From contig NZ_FUYS01000001.1 of NCBI RefSeq assembly GCF_900168055.1, positions 620,001 to 684,000 of the forward strand: a DNA stretch of 64,000 bases, in the 5' to 3' direction. The stretch is from Parapedobacter luteus. Lineage in GTDB: Bacteria; Bacteroidota; Bacteroidia; Sphingobacteriales; Sphingobacteriaceae. A program made the translations under genes and the position numbers. Every line of letters begins with the position of its first letter. Positions within the stretch are counted from its first letter, which is position 1. Shown piece after piece: positions 46,329-55,145 of the stretch. Below the pieces are notes generated by a model. That model was not told where the DNA came from. It ran no database searches and saw only the letters and a program-made list of their open reading frames with translations.

Positions 46329-48620
46329 TTAAAATCGGTAACCCAAGGCCAGACCGATGTTTCTGCCCGGATTGGGGATCGAAAATGCCCGGAGAATCGA
46401 CAGGTGGTCCACGTAGGAAACGTCAAATGCGTTGTTCACATTGAGCGCCGCAGATAATTTTCCCCCTGTGAAGGCAAATTCATGCTGGGCCCCCGCGTTT
46501 ACCAGCGTATAACCCGGTGTCCGTTGTTCGTTGAAGCCAAACCTGTTTTGTGCAGCGGTGTGCTGTACCGCCGCGAACAGCCGCGTGCCGGTGGAGAACC
46601 GGGGCTCATGGGCGATTTGAAACGTATAATTATCAGCCGGAACGAAAGTAAGGTGCTCGTCGCTTTCCCGCAGATTTCCCCGCACCAGGGCGCCCTTGGC
46701 CGTCAGCTCCAACCGTTTGTCGAGCAGTGGCCGGTAAGCAAGTTCCCATTCTGTACCGTAAAGCACGGCGTCCTGTTGCTGGAAGGCCCAGATCTCCAGT
46801 CCGTCTTCAGGGCGGATGTTTCCGGTGGCTACAAAAAAGATGTAGTTCGACACGGCGTTGCTGTACACCGAGGCGCCGATGTCGACTGCCGGGGAGCTGA
46901 ACGAATAGCTCAGGTCGGTCTGTATACTTTGCTCCCGTTTGAAGTCGACACTTCCCATTTCAAACCGGTTGGTGCCCGGGTGTGGCCCATTGGAAAACAG
47001 TTCGGCAAGGTCGGGCGCCCGGAAACCGGTGGATAGATTGACCTTGAACTGGTGCTGGGCGGCCAGCATGTAACTCGCGCCGAGTGAACCCGAAAATCCC
47101 GAGAAATCGACGCTCAGCTTCCGGTCCGCGGGATCACCGGGAAGGGTAAAGCCATGGTCAACGAGGTGCTGTGCGCTGGCATCGGCGTTGACCTTCCGGT
47201 AATCAAAGCGCGCACCTCCCTGAAAATAGAAGTTTTTCCAGTCGAAGCTGCCCAGGTAATAGACGCCTACGTCGGACGTGTTGGCGTCGGGAATGAGGGT
47301 TTCCGCTGCAGCCACTTTATTGGAGGTCGAGATGAAACCACCCTGCACGCCCAGCGTATGCGAAAGGTCGCGGTCCGGGTGCAACGTGATCCGGCCGGAA
47401 TAAAACGTGTTGCGTTGCATCAACCCGAGGTCGAGCTGGTCAAACGATTCTTCTATCTCGTTGCGGTCGTTGTAATGGTGCGACAGGTGCAGGTACGTTT
47501 CAAAGTGCTCATGCCTGGTCTCTTGGTTGTAAGAGGCCAGGTAATCCCGGATCTGCTGGAAGGGGAGCTGCATGCTGCGGTCATTCCGGGTGGTCACCAG
47601 TGATTCACCCTCTTCCAGTTCGTCGTCTGCAATGATACCCAGGTCCTGGCTGTGGTACGTAAAGGAGAGCTTATTCTTGAACCGGTCTTTGTCTACCCCC
47701 GCATGTGCACGCAGCGTATGGTTGTTGAACCGGCTGTTGCCGATGAGCAATCCGTCGCCAGCCTTATAGTCGGCGTGGTTTTCATAAGCCGCGTCTACAT
47801 TGAGGAAAAACCCGTTCTGAAAGCGGTTGCCGATCGACCCGAATGTGCGGGTGCCGTTCGAGTTGCTGTTGAATACCGAGCCGAGCGAGCCGCTTACCTT
47901 GCCGGAGGTGAGGTAGCTTTCGTCGTCCTTGACCATCAGCACACCGCCGAGCGCACCCGATCCGTATAAGATGGAAGCCGGCCCTTTGATGACATCGACG
48001 CTCCTTACCCCGGCATTATTCAGGCCCAGACCGTGGTCTTGGCCCCACTGGTGATTTTCCAGCTTATTGCCCTGGTAAAGGGTGACTACACGGGAGAACC
48101 CAAGGCCGCGTATGAACGGTTTGACGATTCCCGGCCCCATGCCAGCGCCGCTCACCCCGGGAATTTCCCGCAGCGCGCCGGCAATACCACCGGGATTGCC
48201 GCTTTTCGAAAGGCTTTGCATTTCGACACCGGAAACGGCATAAGGCGTGCGCCTGGTCAGTCCGGTCTGACGATCAAGGACCACTTCATCAAGGGTTACA
48301 CTCGATGGTTCCAGCCTGATGGACAAGTGGACGGAGTCATTTGCCGCCACTTGGAGGGCTTTGCTATAAGGGGCGTAGCCGAGGGCGTGCACGGCCACGG
48401 TGACGTTGCCCGCGGGTACGCTGAGCCGGAACCGGCCGGAGGGATCGGATTTGGTGGCGATGGAGGTGTTGGCTATCGAGATGGTCGCCGCCGCAACAAC
48501 CTCATCGTCTGAGGCCACCGTTCCATACACAACAGCAAGGCGCTCTTGAGCGAACGTGGTATGGAACAACACTAAATATAAGCAAGTAAAAATAGTAGGT
48601 TTCATGATGAACGGTTTCAT
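46329..48620 (-). CDS. TonB-dependent receptor (possibly metal-related)
   Basis: 763 aa from ATG 48620; ATG 48605 (MKPTIFTCLYLVLFHTTFAQ) is an equally good start, and a longer in-frame extension to 48779 is unlikely. Signal peptide, carboxypeptidase-like domain (AVVYGTVASDDEVVAAATIS), plug (LREIPGVSGAGMGPGIVKPF; GLNNAGVRSVDVIKGPASIL; GSGALGGVLMV) and barrel ending NIGLALGYRF. It lacks the SusC-type insertions and has no SusD partner. The neighbouring His-rich small protein suggests a metal such as zinc or copper, but this is inference. Confidence 0.92.
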   Translation of the reverse strand: MKPFIMKPTIFTCLYLVLFHTTFAQERLAVVYGTVASDDEVVAAATISIANTSIATKSDPSGRFRLSVPAGNVTVAVHALGYAPYSKALQVAANDSVHLSIRLEPSSVTLDEVVLDRQTGLTRRTPYAVSGVEMQSLSKSGNPGGIAGALREIPGVSGAGMGPGIVKPFIRGLGFSRVVTLYQGNKLENHQWGQDHGLGLNNAGVRSVDVIKGPASILYGSGALGGVLMVKDDESYLTSGKVSGSLGSVFNSNSNGTRTFGSIGNRFQNGFFLNVDAAYENHADYKAGDGLLIGNSRFNNHTLRAHAGVDKDRFKNKLSFTYHSQDLGIIADDELEEGESLVTTRNDRSMQLPFQQIRDYLASYNQETRHEHFETYLHLSHHYNDRNEIEESFDQLDLGLMQRNTFYSGRITLHPDRDLSHTLGVQGGFISTSNKVAAAETLIPDANTSDVGVYYLGSFDWKNFYFQGGARFDYRKVNADASAQHLVDHGFTLPGDPADRKLSVDFSGFSGSLGASYMLAAQHQFKVNLSTGFRAPDLAELFSNGPHPGTNRFEMGSVDFKREQSIQTDLSYSFSSPAVDIGASVYSNAVSNYIFFVATGNIRPEDGLEIWAFQQQDAVLYGTEWELAYRPLLDKRLELTAKGALVRGNLRESDEHLTFVPADNYTFQIAHEPRFSTGTRLFAAVQHTAAQNRFGFNEQRTPGYTLVNAGAQHEFAFTGGKLSAALNVNNAFDVSYVDHLSILRAFSIPNPGRNIGLALGYRF

Positions 48621-48830
48621 GATTGAATCGTATGATTGAATTTTGTTTTCGTTGTAATTATTACCGATGACGCTATTACCGATGACGCGGATTACGCACC
48701 GACGTACCGCGTGCATGGTAGCTGCACGACGATATAAATGGTATCGATGACGCATCCTGAAATATATGATACGCTGCATGCCGATTGCACGCAGTTAACG
48801 GCACCACGGGATCTGCTTGGCAGCCGTGGC

Positions 48831-49193
48831 TTATAACATCGCCGGTGGACCGCGGAGATACGCGTACTGGAAAGGTTCGTGGGTGTAATAAATATGCTGC
48901 CCGACATTGAAGGGGATTACAAAATGCAGGGCAAGTGAGAAATCAAAGACAATGCAGGAAGGCTGGGTATAAGAACCCTGAAAAATCACATCCAGCAAAT
49001 GGATCTCGGTTTCCGTATGGTGATGCTTGGTCGCATCGGAATCCTTTGATAAATTGTAGGGGTGGGCGTGGATAACGATCCGGCCGTCAGCCGTCTTATG
49101 CTTGTGCATAAAGACGGTTCCACTTGCGACAAGCAAACAGAACAATATAGCTTGAAACCAGGCGAGCCTTGGACGGATCTTACTACTCCACAT
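48831..49193 (-). CDS. Small His-rich membrane-anchored or secreted protein
   Basis: 120 aa. N-terminal hydrophobic segment (WFQAILFCLLVASGTVF), then clusters of His (MHKHKTADGRIVIHAHPYNL; ATKHHHTETEIHLLDV). The pattern suggests metal binding in the periplasm. About 210 bases upstream of the TonB receptor on the same strand. Family not recognised. Confidence 0.7.
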   Translation of the reverse strand: MWSSKIRPRLAWFQAILFCLLVASGTVFMHKHKTADGRIVIHAHPYNLSKDSDATKHHHTETEIHLLDVIFQGSYTQPSCIVFDFSLALHFVIPFNVGQHIYYTHEPFQYAYLRGPPAML

Positions 49194-49341
49194 TCGTAAT
49201 GACTAAACGCTTTTTTACGAAGACTGATCCACCTTAATCTGGATGCAGGGGGCGCATAATGAACACCCACAGCAAAGTTAAGCGAAAGAGTTTGATTAAC
49301 CTAACAATTCGCTAAATTTTCTCGATAGTATTTGCGGGAAG

Positions 49342-49689
49342 TTATAGCAGCCGGTTGTTTTCGTCGGGAAATACCAATGTAGGCTCGTATTTTTTGGCTT
49401 CCTCAAAGTCCATGAGCGCATACGATATGATGATAATAATATCTCCTACTTGCACGAGGCGCGCCGCTGCGCCATTGAGGCAAATGGTGCCTGAGCCACG
49501 CTCGCCTTTGATGACATAGGTTTCAAAGCGTGCGCCGTTGTTGTTGTTGACGATTTGCACTTTTTCATTGGCAATAATATTTGCCGCATCCATCAAATCC
49601 TCGTCAATCGTGATGCTTCCCACATAGTTTAATTCCGCCTGCGTGACGCGCACGCGATGAATCTTGGATTTTAATACCTCGATAACCAT
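49342..49689 (-). CDS. panD: Aspartate 1-decarboxylase
   Basis: 115 aa, full length. Gly24-Ser25 self-cleavage site in [19 protein letters not shown], which produces the pyruvoyl cofactor, plus [19 protein letters not shown] and [20 protein letters not shown]. It makes beta-alanine for pantothenate. panC, its usual direct partner in Bacteroidota, lies 5.5 kb further along on the same strand, separated by porV and a group of secreted-protein genes. Confidence 0.96.
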   Translation of the reverse strand: MVIEVLKSKIHRVRVTQAELNYVGSITIDEDLMDAANIIANEKVQIVNNNNGARFETYVIKGERGSGTICLNGAAARLVQVGDIIIIISYALMDFEEAKKYEPTLVFPDENNRLL

Positions 49690-50114
49690 GGTACAAAGAT
49701 ACGGAAAAATAATAGAACAGATCCGCCCTTTATTATCCGGCTAATTGCAGGTTGATACGCGCTCGATACCGAGAAGACACCGCTTATTACCGCCTTCGCC
49801 ATGACCACAATAAACTACCTTGGTAAGTCCATAATGAATCCATAAAAAACATGAGTTTTATAGACTCATTATGGACTTACTATGGACTCATTATGGAGTT
49901 AATCCTTAGGGGATACGGATATGGTAGTGCGGGGGTACGGACCGCTTCCGAATAACCGATAGTGATTAAAGGCGACAGAACAGGAAAACTTCGGGAATGT
50001 GGTTGACTGCCTCAGAGCTGCGTTTTTTACTTCATCAGGTCAATAGTAGGATCGACAATTTCAGAAACCACCAGATTGTGCTATCTTTATCAATGGCATC
50101 AACACCGTTCAACC
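49690..50114. repeat. Intergenic region with clustered TATGGACT repeats and inverted copies
   Basis: 425 bases without a gene between the divergent panD and porV. TAAGTCCATAATGA (49824-49837) is repeated in inverted orientation at 49866-49879. The 13-mer GACTCATTATGGA occurs at 49863-49875 and again at 49885-49897, 22 bases apart. The whole can fold or serve as a multi-site operator. A TATCTTTA at 50083-50090 is a near match to the -7 consensus in front of porV. Confidence 0.55.
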
Positions 50115-51239
50115 ATGCGCTGGATATTGTTCACTTTCTTCTGTCTGCTATCTATCTGTAGGGTAGGAGGCCAATCTATCCGCCCTGATGGGGGGCAGTA
50201 CAGCAATGTCCGCACGGCGGTTCCTTTCTTGCTCATTGCGCCGGATGCAAAGGCCGGGGCAATGGGTGACGTAGGGGTAGCCACCGAACCTGATCCCTAC
50301 GCCATCCATTGGAATGCCGCCAAATATGCATTTGCGGAAGAAAGCGGTGGCGTGGCACTCTCTTTTACCCCATGGTTGCGTCAGTTAGCCGATGACATCA
50401 GCCTTTCTTACCTCAGTGGTTACGCGCGGCTGAACGAGCGGCAGACACTTGCCGCATCCTTTACATACTTCTCGCTCGGCGAGGTGCGTTTTGCCGATGG
50501 GCAAGGCAACGAGTACCTCCAGTACCGCGCGTTTGAGGCAGCTTTAGACGCAGCCTACATACTGAAGCTCTCCGACTATATGGCATTGGCCACGACCTTC
50601 CGTTACATCTATTCCGGCATTGGTGCGGGCGATTACCTCACGGGGGAAGCCTTTCCAGGCAGAGCCATCGCGTTTGATGTCGGGTGGTACCGCAGACAGC
50701 CGGTGGCGCCGGATCGTATTAATGCAGACCTGGCTTTCGGCATCCAGCTGTCCAATCTTGGTACGCGGATGCAGTATGGATCCAACGACCATTTTCTGCC
50801 GATGAACCTGCGTATCGGCACAGCCTATACCCATCATCTGGACGGTAGCCGCGTTTCTGTCGCGCTTGACTTAAATAAATTGCTCGTTCCTACAGAACCG
50901 GAACGGGATGCACAGGGCAACATCATCAAAGGCAAGAATCCCGATCGCTCCATCACCGGGGCTGTGTTCGGTTCTTTTACAGACGCTCCCGGCGGTCTGC
51001 TGGAAGAACTGAGCGAAGTACGTATATCAACCGGATTGGAATGGTCGGTTGGCGAACAGTTTGCACTGCGGGGAGGGTATTACCATACCAGTCCGCGGAA
51101 GGACGATCTTCGCTACTTCACGGTAGGCATGGGGTTGCGATACGAGCGGCTGCGTTTCGACTTTTCTTATCTCATCTCCGCGCGGCAACAGAATCCACTG
51201 CGCAATACGTTGCGTTTCGGCTTGAGCTACGGCTGGTAA
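50115..51239 (+). CDS. porV: Type IX secretion outer-membrane protein PorV
   Basis: 374 aa from ATG 50115 (MRWILFTFFCLLSICRVGGQ); an upstream in-frame ATG at 50076 gives no signal peptide. FadL-like barrel with the PorV signature RTAVPFLLIAPDAKAGAMGD, VGVATEPDPYAIHWNAAKYA, ALSFTPWLRQLADDISLSYL, and the C-terminal NTLRFGLSYGW. PorV carries T9SS cargo from the translocon to the attachment complex. A T9SS-sorted protease is encoded convergently right after it. Confidence 0.92.
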   Translation: MRWILFTFFCLLSICRVGGQSIRPDGGQYSNVRTAVPFLLIAPDAKAGAMGDVGVATEPDPYAIHWNAAKYAFAEESGGVALSFTPWLRQLADDISLSYLSGYARLNERQTLAASFTYFSLGEVRFADGQGNEYLQYRAFEAALDAAYILKLSDYMALATTFRYIYSGIGAGDYLTGEAFPGRAIAFDVGWYRRQPVAPDRINADLAFGIQLSNLGTRMQYGSNDHFLPMNLRIGTAYTHHLDGSRVSVALDLNKLLVPTEPERDAQGNIIKGKNPDRSITGAVFGSFTDAPGGLLEELSEVRISTGLEWSVGEQFALRGGYYHTSPRKDDLRYFTVGMGLRYERLRFDFSYLISARQQNPLRNTLRFGLSYGW

Positions 51240-51254
51240 GCGATGTTTATCCTG

Positions 51255-52697
51255 TCAATGCCGGATCACCACCTGCCGCTTCTCCACTTCGCCGTTGTGG
51301 TGGATGTGCACGAAGTAGGTGCCTGCGGCGAGTTGCCGGGTATCGAACGCTATCCTACCTTCCTTGCTTTCACCCTGGCGGAGTTGCCGGCCGCCGCTGT
51401 CGTACAGGGTAACCCTGAATGCGGGCAGGGCTGATTTGTCCGGCAGGCCGCTGTCTTCGGCTTTGCTGCCCAGGGCCACGGTGAGTGTCTCATCGGCAGG
51501 GTTGGGGAAGACTTTCCACACCGTTGTTCCACCATCCATTCCGGAACAATCCATGAACTCGATGTCGTCTTCTTGCCACGGTCCAGGGCCACAACTGATG
51601 CTGCCGATGGCCCGTACACGGATGTTGTACCAGCCCGGCACGGTAGGTACATAGCTTAATGTGGTCAATTTGCTTGTGGTCGTTTGCGTAGAGACAACGG
51701 CCAGCGAGGGGTAGCTCCGGATCTGGATTTCATACTGCGTGTGCGGCGCATCCGTTTTGATCAGGATGCGGTTGTTGCCATGCGTGGTGCAGAGGTAGCT
51801 GACCCCGCCGTCATGCTGGCAGGTAAAATCCCCTTCTTCGATGGCGTTGCTGTAGGCTATGCATTCGATATATGGGAAACCCACATAGATGTCGCGGGTC
51901 AGGACGGTGTTGCCACAGCTGGTGCCTAACGTCGCTGACAGGGTCACCCACCCCGAGTAGCTTCCCGAGCGCGTGACCGTACGGGAGTTGCCGCTGCCGG
52001 AGAGCGTGACAGCGCCGGCGGGTGAGGCGCTCCACGTCACCGTAGCCCCCGCAGGCAGGTTCGTGACCGTGTAGGTTTCCGAGGTGCAGAGCGTGGAAGG
52101 GCCGGTGATGGAAAATCCATATGGGGTTTCGATGAAGCTTCTGCGGACTCCATTTGTAGCAAATAGAGCCCTCATGCGATTACGCTGGCCCAAAGTAAAA
52201 ATATTCATGCAACCGTCATTGGTATAGTCCATATAATTCATGAACATATCGTTGGTTCCACATGAAATTTGGGGAAAAGATGGGCAGCCCGTACGTGCGT
52301 CATTTTGGTCGGGAGTATCAGCTACTTCATCACCAACGCCCCCACAACCAACATAGTCACCCCATATATGCCTTAAATTTAACCAGTGCCCTACCTCATG
52401 GGTGGCCGTTCTTCCAAGATGGAAGGGGGCAAGCACATTCCCTGTTCTGCCAAATGCTGTAGTGGTGACAACTACGCCGTCGGTATTAGGATCCGTAGCA
52501 TAGTAATGGGGGAACTGCGCATAGCCCAACAAGTCACCCGCAAGGTTACATACCCATATATTGAGGTAGCGGTCTGTTGGCCAGGCGGCAGAACCGTTGG
52601 CTCCAAGCTTAATGCCTGTGGCAGATTCATTTACCTTATCACTGTTTTGGGACACGACAGTATAACTACTTTGCCCTTGTTTTCTTATTACTCCTTA
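51255..52697 (-). pseudogene. Catalytic and sorting part of a split T9SS M43 metalloprotease
   Basis: Open frame of about 480 residues, usually seen from a GTG at 52655. Zinc site [14 protein letters not shown] (HExxHxxGxxH), cysteine-containing Met-turn region [16 protein letters not shown], then Ig-like/fibronectin-like repeats and a C-terminal T9SS sorting domain ([36 protein letters not shown]). It continues, in another frame, the protein that starts at 53136. Read through the junction it would be [17 protein letters not shown]. The frames are separated by a 7-bp tandem duplication at 52688-52701; removing one copy restores one gene of about 625 codons. Without a signal peptide this part alone would not be secreted. 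Confidence 0.85.
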
Positions 52698-53136
52698 CTC
52701 CATTTGTCGGATTGCCCTCCGGGTCAATACAAGCCAGGTGAAATTCGATTCCTACGTCAGATGCCACAGGCTGGAATACTGAGGGTGTATTGCTTGCATC
52801 AGCATTCAACCGTCTAAAGTCTTCGTTCAGCGCATCGATCTGCGATTCGATTTGTGCCATGCTGATATTCAGTCCTGTCCCTACTGGCTCCCCATTATGC
52901 AATACATGTACCACCACAGGGATACGTATGATTTCTGGTACACTTCGACTTATGTCTTCACTCAGTATTTCATTGTATCGCTGCAGATGTTGTTCTATTT
53001 GCAGAATGCGTTGATAGCTATGGGGAGCATGTTTTTCAATACTGTCTAAATTAAAAATAGATCCACAGGTGCGTTGTGCGTACCCAAAATGAAATCCAAG
53101 AATAAAGATTGCAAAAAGAAGTAAAATACGTTTCAT
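52666..53136 (-). pseudogene. N-terminal part of the split T9SS M43 metalloprotease
   Basis: 156 aa: signal peptide (RILLLFAIFILGFHFGYAQ), propeptide, then IIRIPVVVHVLHNGEPVGTG, QIESQIDALNEDFRRLNADA and FHLACIDPEGNPTNGV, the standard start of pappalysin-like proteases. It ends abruptly in an unrelated tail (RSNKKTRAK) just after the 7-bp duplication. Its ATG overlaps the stop of the upstream lipoprotein gene (53133-53136). Confidence 0.85.
52688..52701. repeat. 7-bp tandem duplication that splits the protease
   Basis: TTACTCC occurs twice head to tail (52688-52694, 52695-52701; GGAGTAA on the coding strand). One copy fewer gives a continuous reading frame across both protease parts. Such short tandem repeats can expand and contract by slippage. 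Confidence 0.9.
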
Positions 53137-53603
53137 AATTGTTTAGCTTTCCGAATGTAATAGCTGCTAACACCTAATCGATTGGTCAGAATTAAATTTC
53201 CATTATAGAGAATTAAAAAAGTCCTGCTTACTTGTATGTTTATATCCTTGGGAGATAACGTCAAATGGAAATCGCTGGATTCCAGGGATTCTTCTATTTC
53301 GAAATTATAGTCGATAGAGTCTTTGCCGTTCTCAATTTTGGCCGCTGTACCATCTTTTCGAAACACATATTGTATTGTTTTATTTTCTGTGTCGGGAGTC
53401 TCGTATATGGTATTTCCCTGTCCTCTGTAATTAATTTCAGTTCTTTCCCACTCCCATTCCCCAACAATCACTCGACGGGCCTCCTCCACGGTGTTTACCT
53501 CGTCAGGTAATTCCGCCTTTTGGCACCCACCGAGCAGCGGCAGGCAGAAAAACGTGCCGGCCGTTAGCAGCTGGAATAGCGTGTTTTTAATCGAATTTTC
53601 CAT
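53133..53603 (-). CDS. Secreted lipoprotein, function unknown
   Basis: 156 aa with lipobox LLGGC (Cys at about 27). The C-terminal ~110 residues look like a small beta-barrel, lipocalin-like fold (EEARRVIVGEWEWERTEINY; YVFRKDGTAAKIENGKDSID; FLILYNGNLILTN), common in Bacteroidota. Its stop overlaps the protease start. 37 bases upstream begins one copy of the 74-bp repeat with the promoter-like sequence. Confidence 0.75.
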   Translation of the reverse strand: MENSIKNTLFQLLTAGTFFCLPLLGGCQKAELPDEVNTVEEARRVIVGEWEWERTEINYRGQGNTIYETPDTENKTIQYVFRKDGTAAKIENGKDSIDYNFEIEESLESSDFHLTLSPKDINIQVSRTFLILYNGNLILTNRLGVSSYYIRKAKQL

Positions 53604-53640
53604 ATCGCGGCGTTTTGATGATATAAACCTAAAAAGCTAC

Positions 53641-53714
53641 GGCTAAAAACGAAAGGCATCGGCAGGTAATTGATATCCAGCACTAAGTTAGTAACTTAAT
53701 CCTGACAATCCAAA
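53641..53714 (-). repeat. 74-bp direct repeat, copy 1, with promoter-like sequence and 15-bp palindrome
   Basis: 71 of 74 bases identical to 54993-55066. On the minus strand it contains TTTG (53711-53714), 20 bases, then TAACTTAG (53683-53690), close to the Bacteroidota TTTG-N20-TAnnTTTG promoter. The 15-mer TAAGTTA-G-TAACTTA (53684-53698) is a perfect palindrome around its central base and overlaps the -7 element, as an operator would. It lies 37 bases before a lipoprotein start and also supplies the last codons (FGLSGLSY) of the truncated protease. Confidence 0.75.
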
Positions 53715-54335
53715 GGGCTGCCCCACCGGACAGTCAATGTCTACATTGCAGGGAGCCGATGCTCCGAATCCTGTAGAAAAGGTATTGATGTATCCATGTA
53801 TCACTTTTGATATACTCAATTTTACCTGTTTCAATGCTTCTTTGTCACCCAACAATTCCAAAATTATCCCATCGCCAGGTAGCAGATCGGTCCAAAACTC
53901 TCCCTCTACATCGCTGTTGGATTCATCGATCGGCCCCATCACCGTTGTTCTGTTTCGGTCATAGATATACAGCGCAGCACCATTTGGAACACTTAATTGG
54001 TCAAAAATCAAATTAATGGAATATGCCCTAGGTGAGGATATTTTTAATTTCCATTTTGATTGGCCGCCTTCATCATACCATTCGCCATCTTCCAAACCAA
54101 TCTTCATGTCATATGTCTTGCCAAACTGAAATGGTATTCCGACGGTAACCTCCCTGTTTTCTTCCTGCAAGGTTGTATAATCATACGAAGGTAACCGGAC
54201 TTCCGGAGCAGCATCTGTTAATGATAGGCGGCTTCGTTCGGTTTCTGATAATGTTTCTAAAGATTGGATGAGGATTTGTGCATGCACACTAAATGCAAGC
54301 AATACAAGAAAAAATAAAGTTAAGAATCTTTTCAT
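53688..54335 (-). pseudogene. Truncated Lys-C-like serine protease (propeptide only)
   Basis: 215 aa: signal peptide (MKRFLTLFFLVLLAFSVHAQ), then the propeptide typical of Bacteroidota lysyl-endopeptidase-like trypsin-fold proteases (FQFGKTYDMKIGLEDGEWYD; SINLIFDQLSVPNGAALYIY; ISKVIHGYINTFSTGFGASA). It stops right where the mature enzyme would begin (PCNVDIDCPVGQ). The final eight residues come from the 74-bp repeat. No His-Asp-Ser catalytic region exists in any frame downstream. A short functional protein cannot be excluded. Confidence 0.65.
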
Positions 54336-54363
54336 GACACTGTATTTTGTAGTTTACCCCGTG

Positions 54364-54958
54364 CTAAAAAACCTCAAAGGCAATTATTTTATCGACTTTT
54401 AAGTCATTAATCCCCTCAAATTCCAGAACCTGTTTCACCGTGACCTGATATCGCCCTTTTGGTAGGGGGGGGATGATGCAGATACTCAAAAAAACTGTAA
54501 TGTAAGGTTTCCTCGCCTTCTAGATCGTGCTTTCCGTCAAGAACAGTATTAAAGTAAATCGATCTGTCCCAATCCCCCATCCATGTCATTCTCATTGTAA
54601 CCTCGTCGTTTGGTTCCATATTATGGCCTGGCCTCACCCAGAGCCAACGTATGACCATATTCTGATATGGAGACCCTATCACTTTAGTTTCTTGGGCTGC
54701 AGATACTTGTGACACCTCAAACAGATTTGTATAATCTGTCTTATAATACATCCAAACCACTTCCTGCGAACTTGTGTTCACGATCTTATAATCAAATATG
54801 ATATCTTCTCCTTCGCGAAAGGATGTCGTGGGCTCCCCGGTGGTATTCAGTAGCTGGAACTGCACTTCGACGGGATGCTCCGGGATTACTTCTTTTTTGG
54901 AGCAACCGGCAACCGCTAATATGACAAGGGCTAATAGTATTCTTTTTGAGGTATCCAT
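54364..54958 (-). pseudogene. BsuPI-like (proteinase inhibitor-like) lipoprotein, frameshifted at a G8 run
   Basis: The open frame covers 54416-54958 (180 aa): lipobox LAVAGC (Cys19) and an Ig-like domain resembling intracellular proteinase inhibitor BsuPI (VQFQLLNTTGEPTTSFREGE; MEPNDEVTMRMTWMG). It ends in an unlikely tail after HHPP. With seven instead of eight C on the coding strand (G run at 54465-54472) the frame continues as LPKGRYQVTVKQVLEFEGIN and on to a stop at 54364, ending IIAFEVF, which is a natural last strand of the domain. Either slippage-controlled, a recent mutation or a sequencing error. A copy of the 74-bp repeat lies 34 bases upstream. Confidence 0.8.
54465..54472. repeat. 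G8 homopolymer tract controlling reading frame
   Basis: Eight G on the plus strand (C on the coding strand) close to the 3' end of the lipoprotein gene. Seven would restore the full domain; eight gives premature termination. A length suited to slipped-strand variation. Confidence 0.85.
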
Positions 54959-54992
54959 AACAACAATTTTGAACTAAACAACACGTTGGATT

Positions 54993-55066
54993 GGCTAAAA
55001 ACGAAAGGTCTCGGCAGGTAATTGATATCCAGCACTAAGTTAGTAACTTAACCCTGACAATCCAAA
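54993..55066 (-). repeat. 74-bp direct repeat, copy 2, with promoter-like sequence and 15-bp palindrome
   Basis: Same element as 53641-53714 (3 differences). TTTG at 55063-55066, 20 bases, TAACTTAG at 55035-55042, and the palindrome at 55036-55050, all preserved. It lies 34 bases before the frameshifted lipoprotein gene. Upstream of it there is no intact gene, only about 80 bases to the panC end. Confidence 0.75.
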
Positions 55067-55145
55067 TGATAGCGGGCTTTTAAAGGAACGTATCTTAGCC
55101 CCCGAATGCTACAGCGGGCCAGCGGACGGCCATTTGTGGCCGAGG

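Noticed and set aside
49824-49897. Repeats as a CRISPR array
   Set aside because: Units are only about 13 bases, partly inverted, without regular unique spacers or cas genes.
53641-55066. 74-bp repeats as integron attC sites
   Set aside because: The core sequences expected of attC (RYYYAAC/GTTRRRY pairs with long imperfect stems) are not present, no integrase is seen, and position just upstream of genes fits a promoter better.
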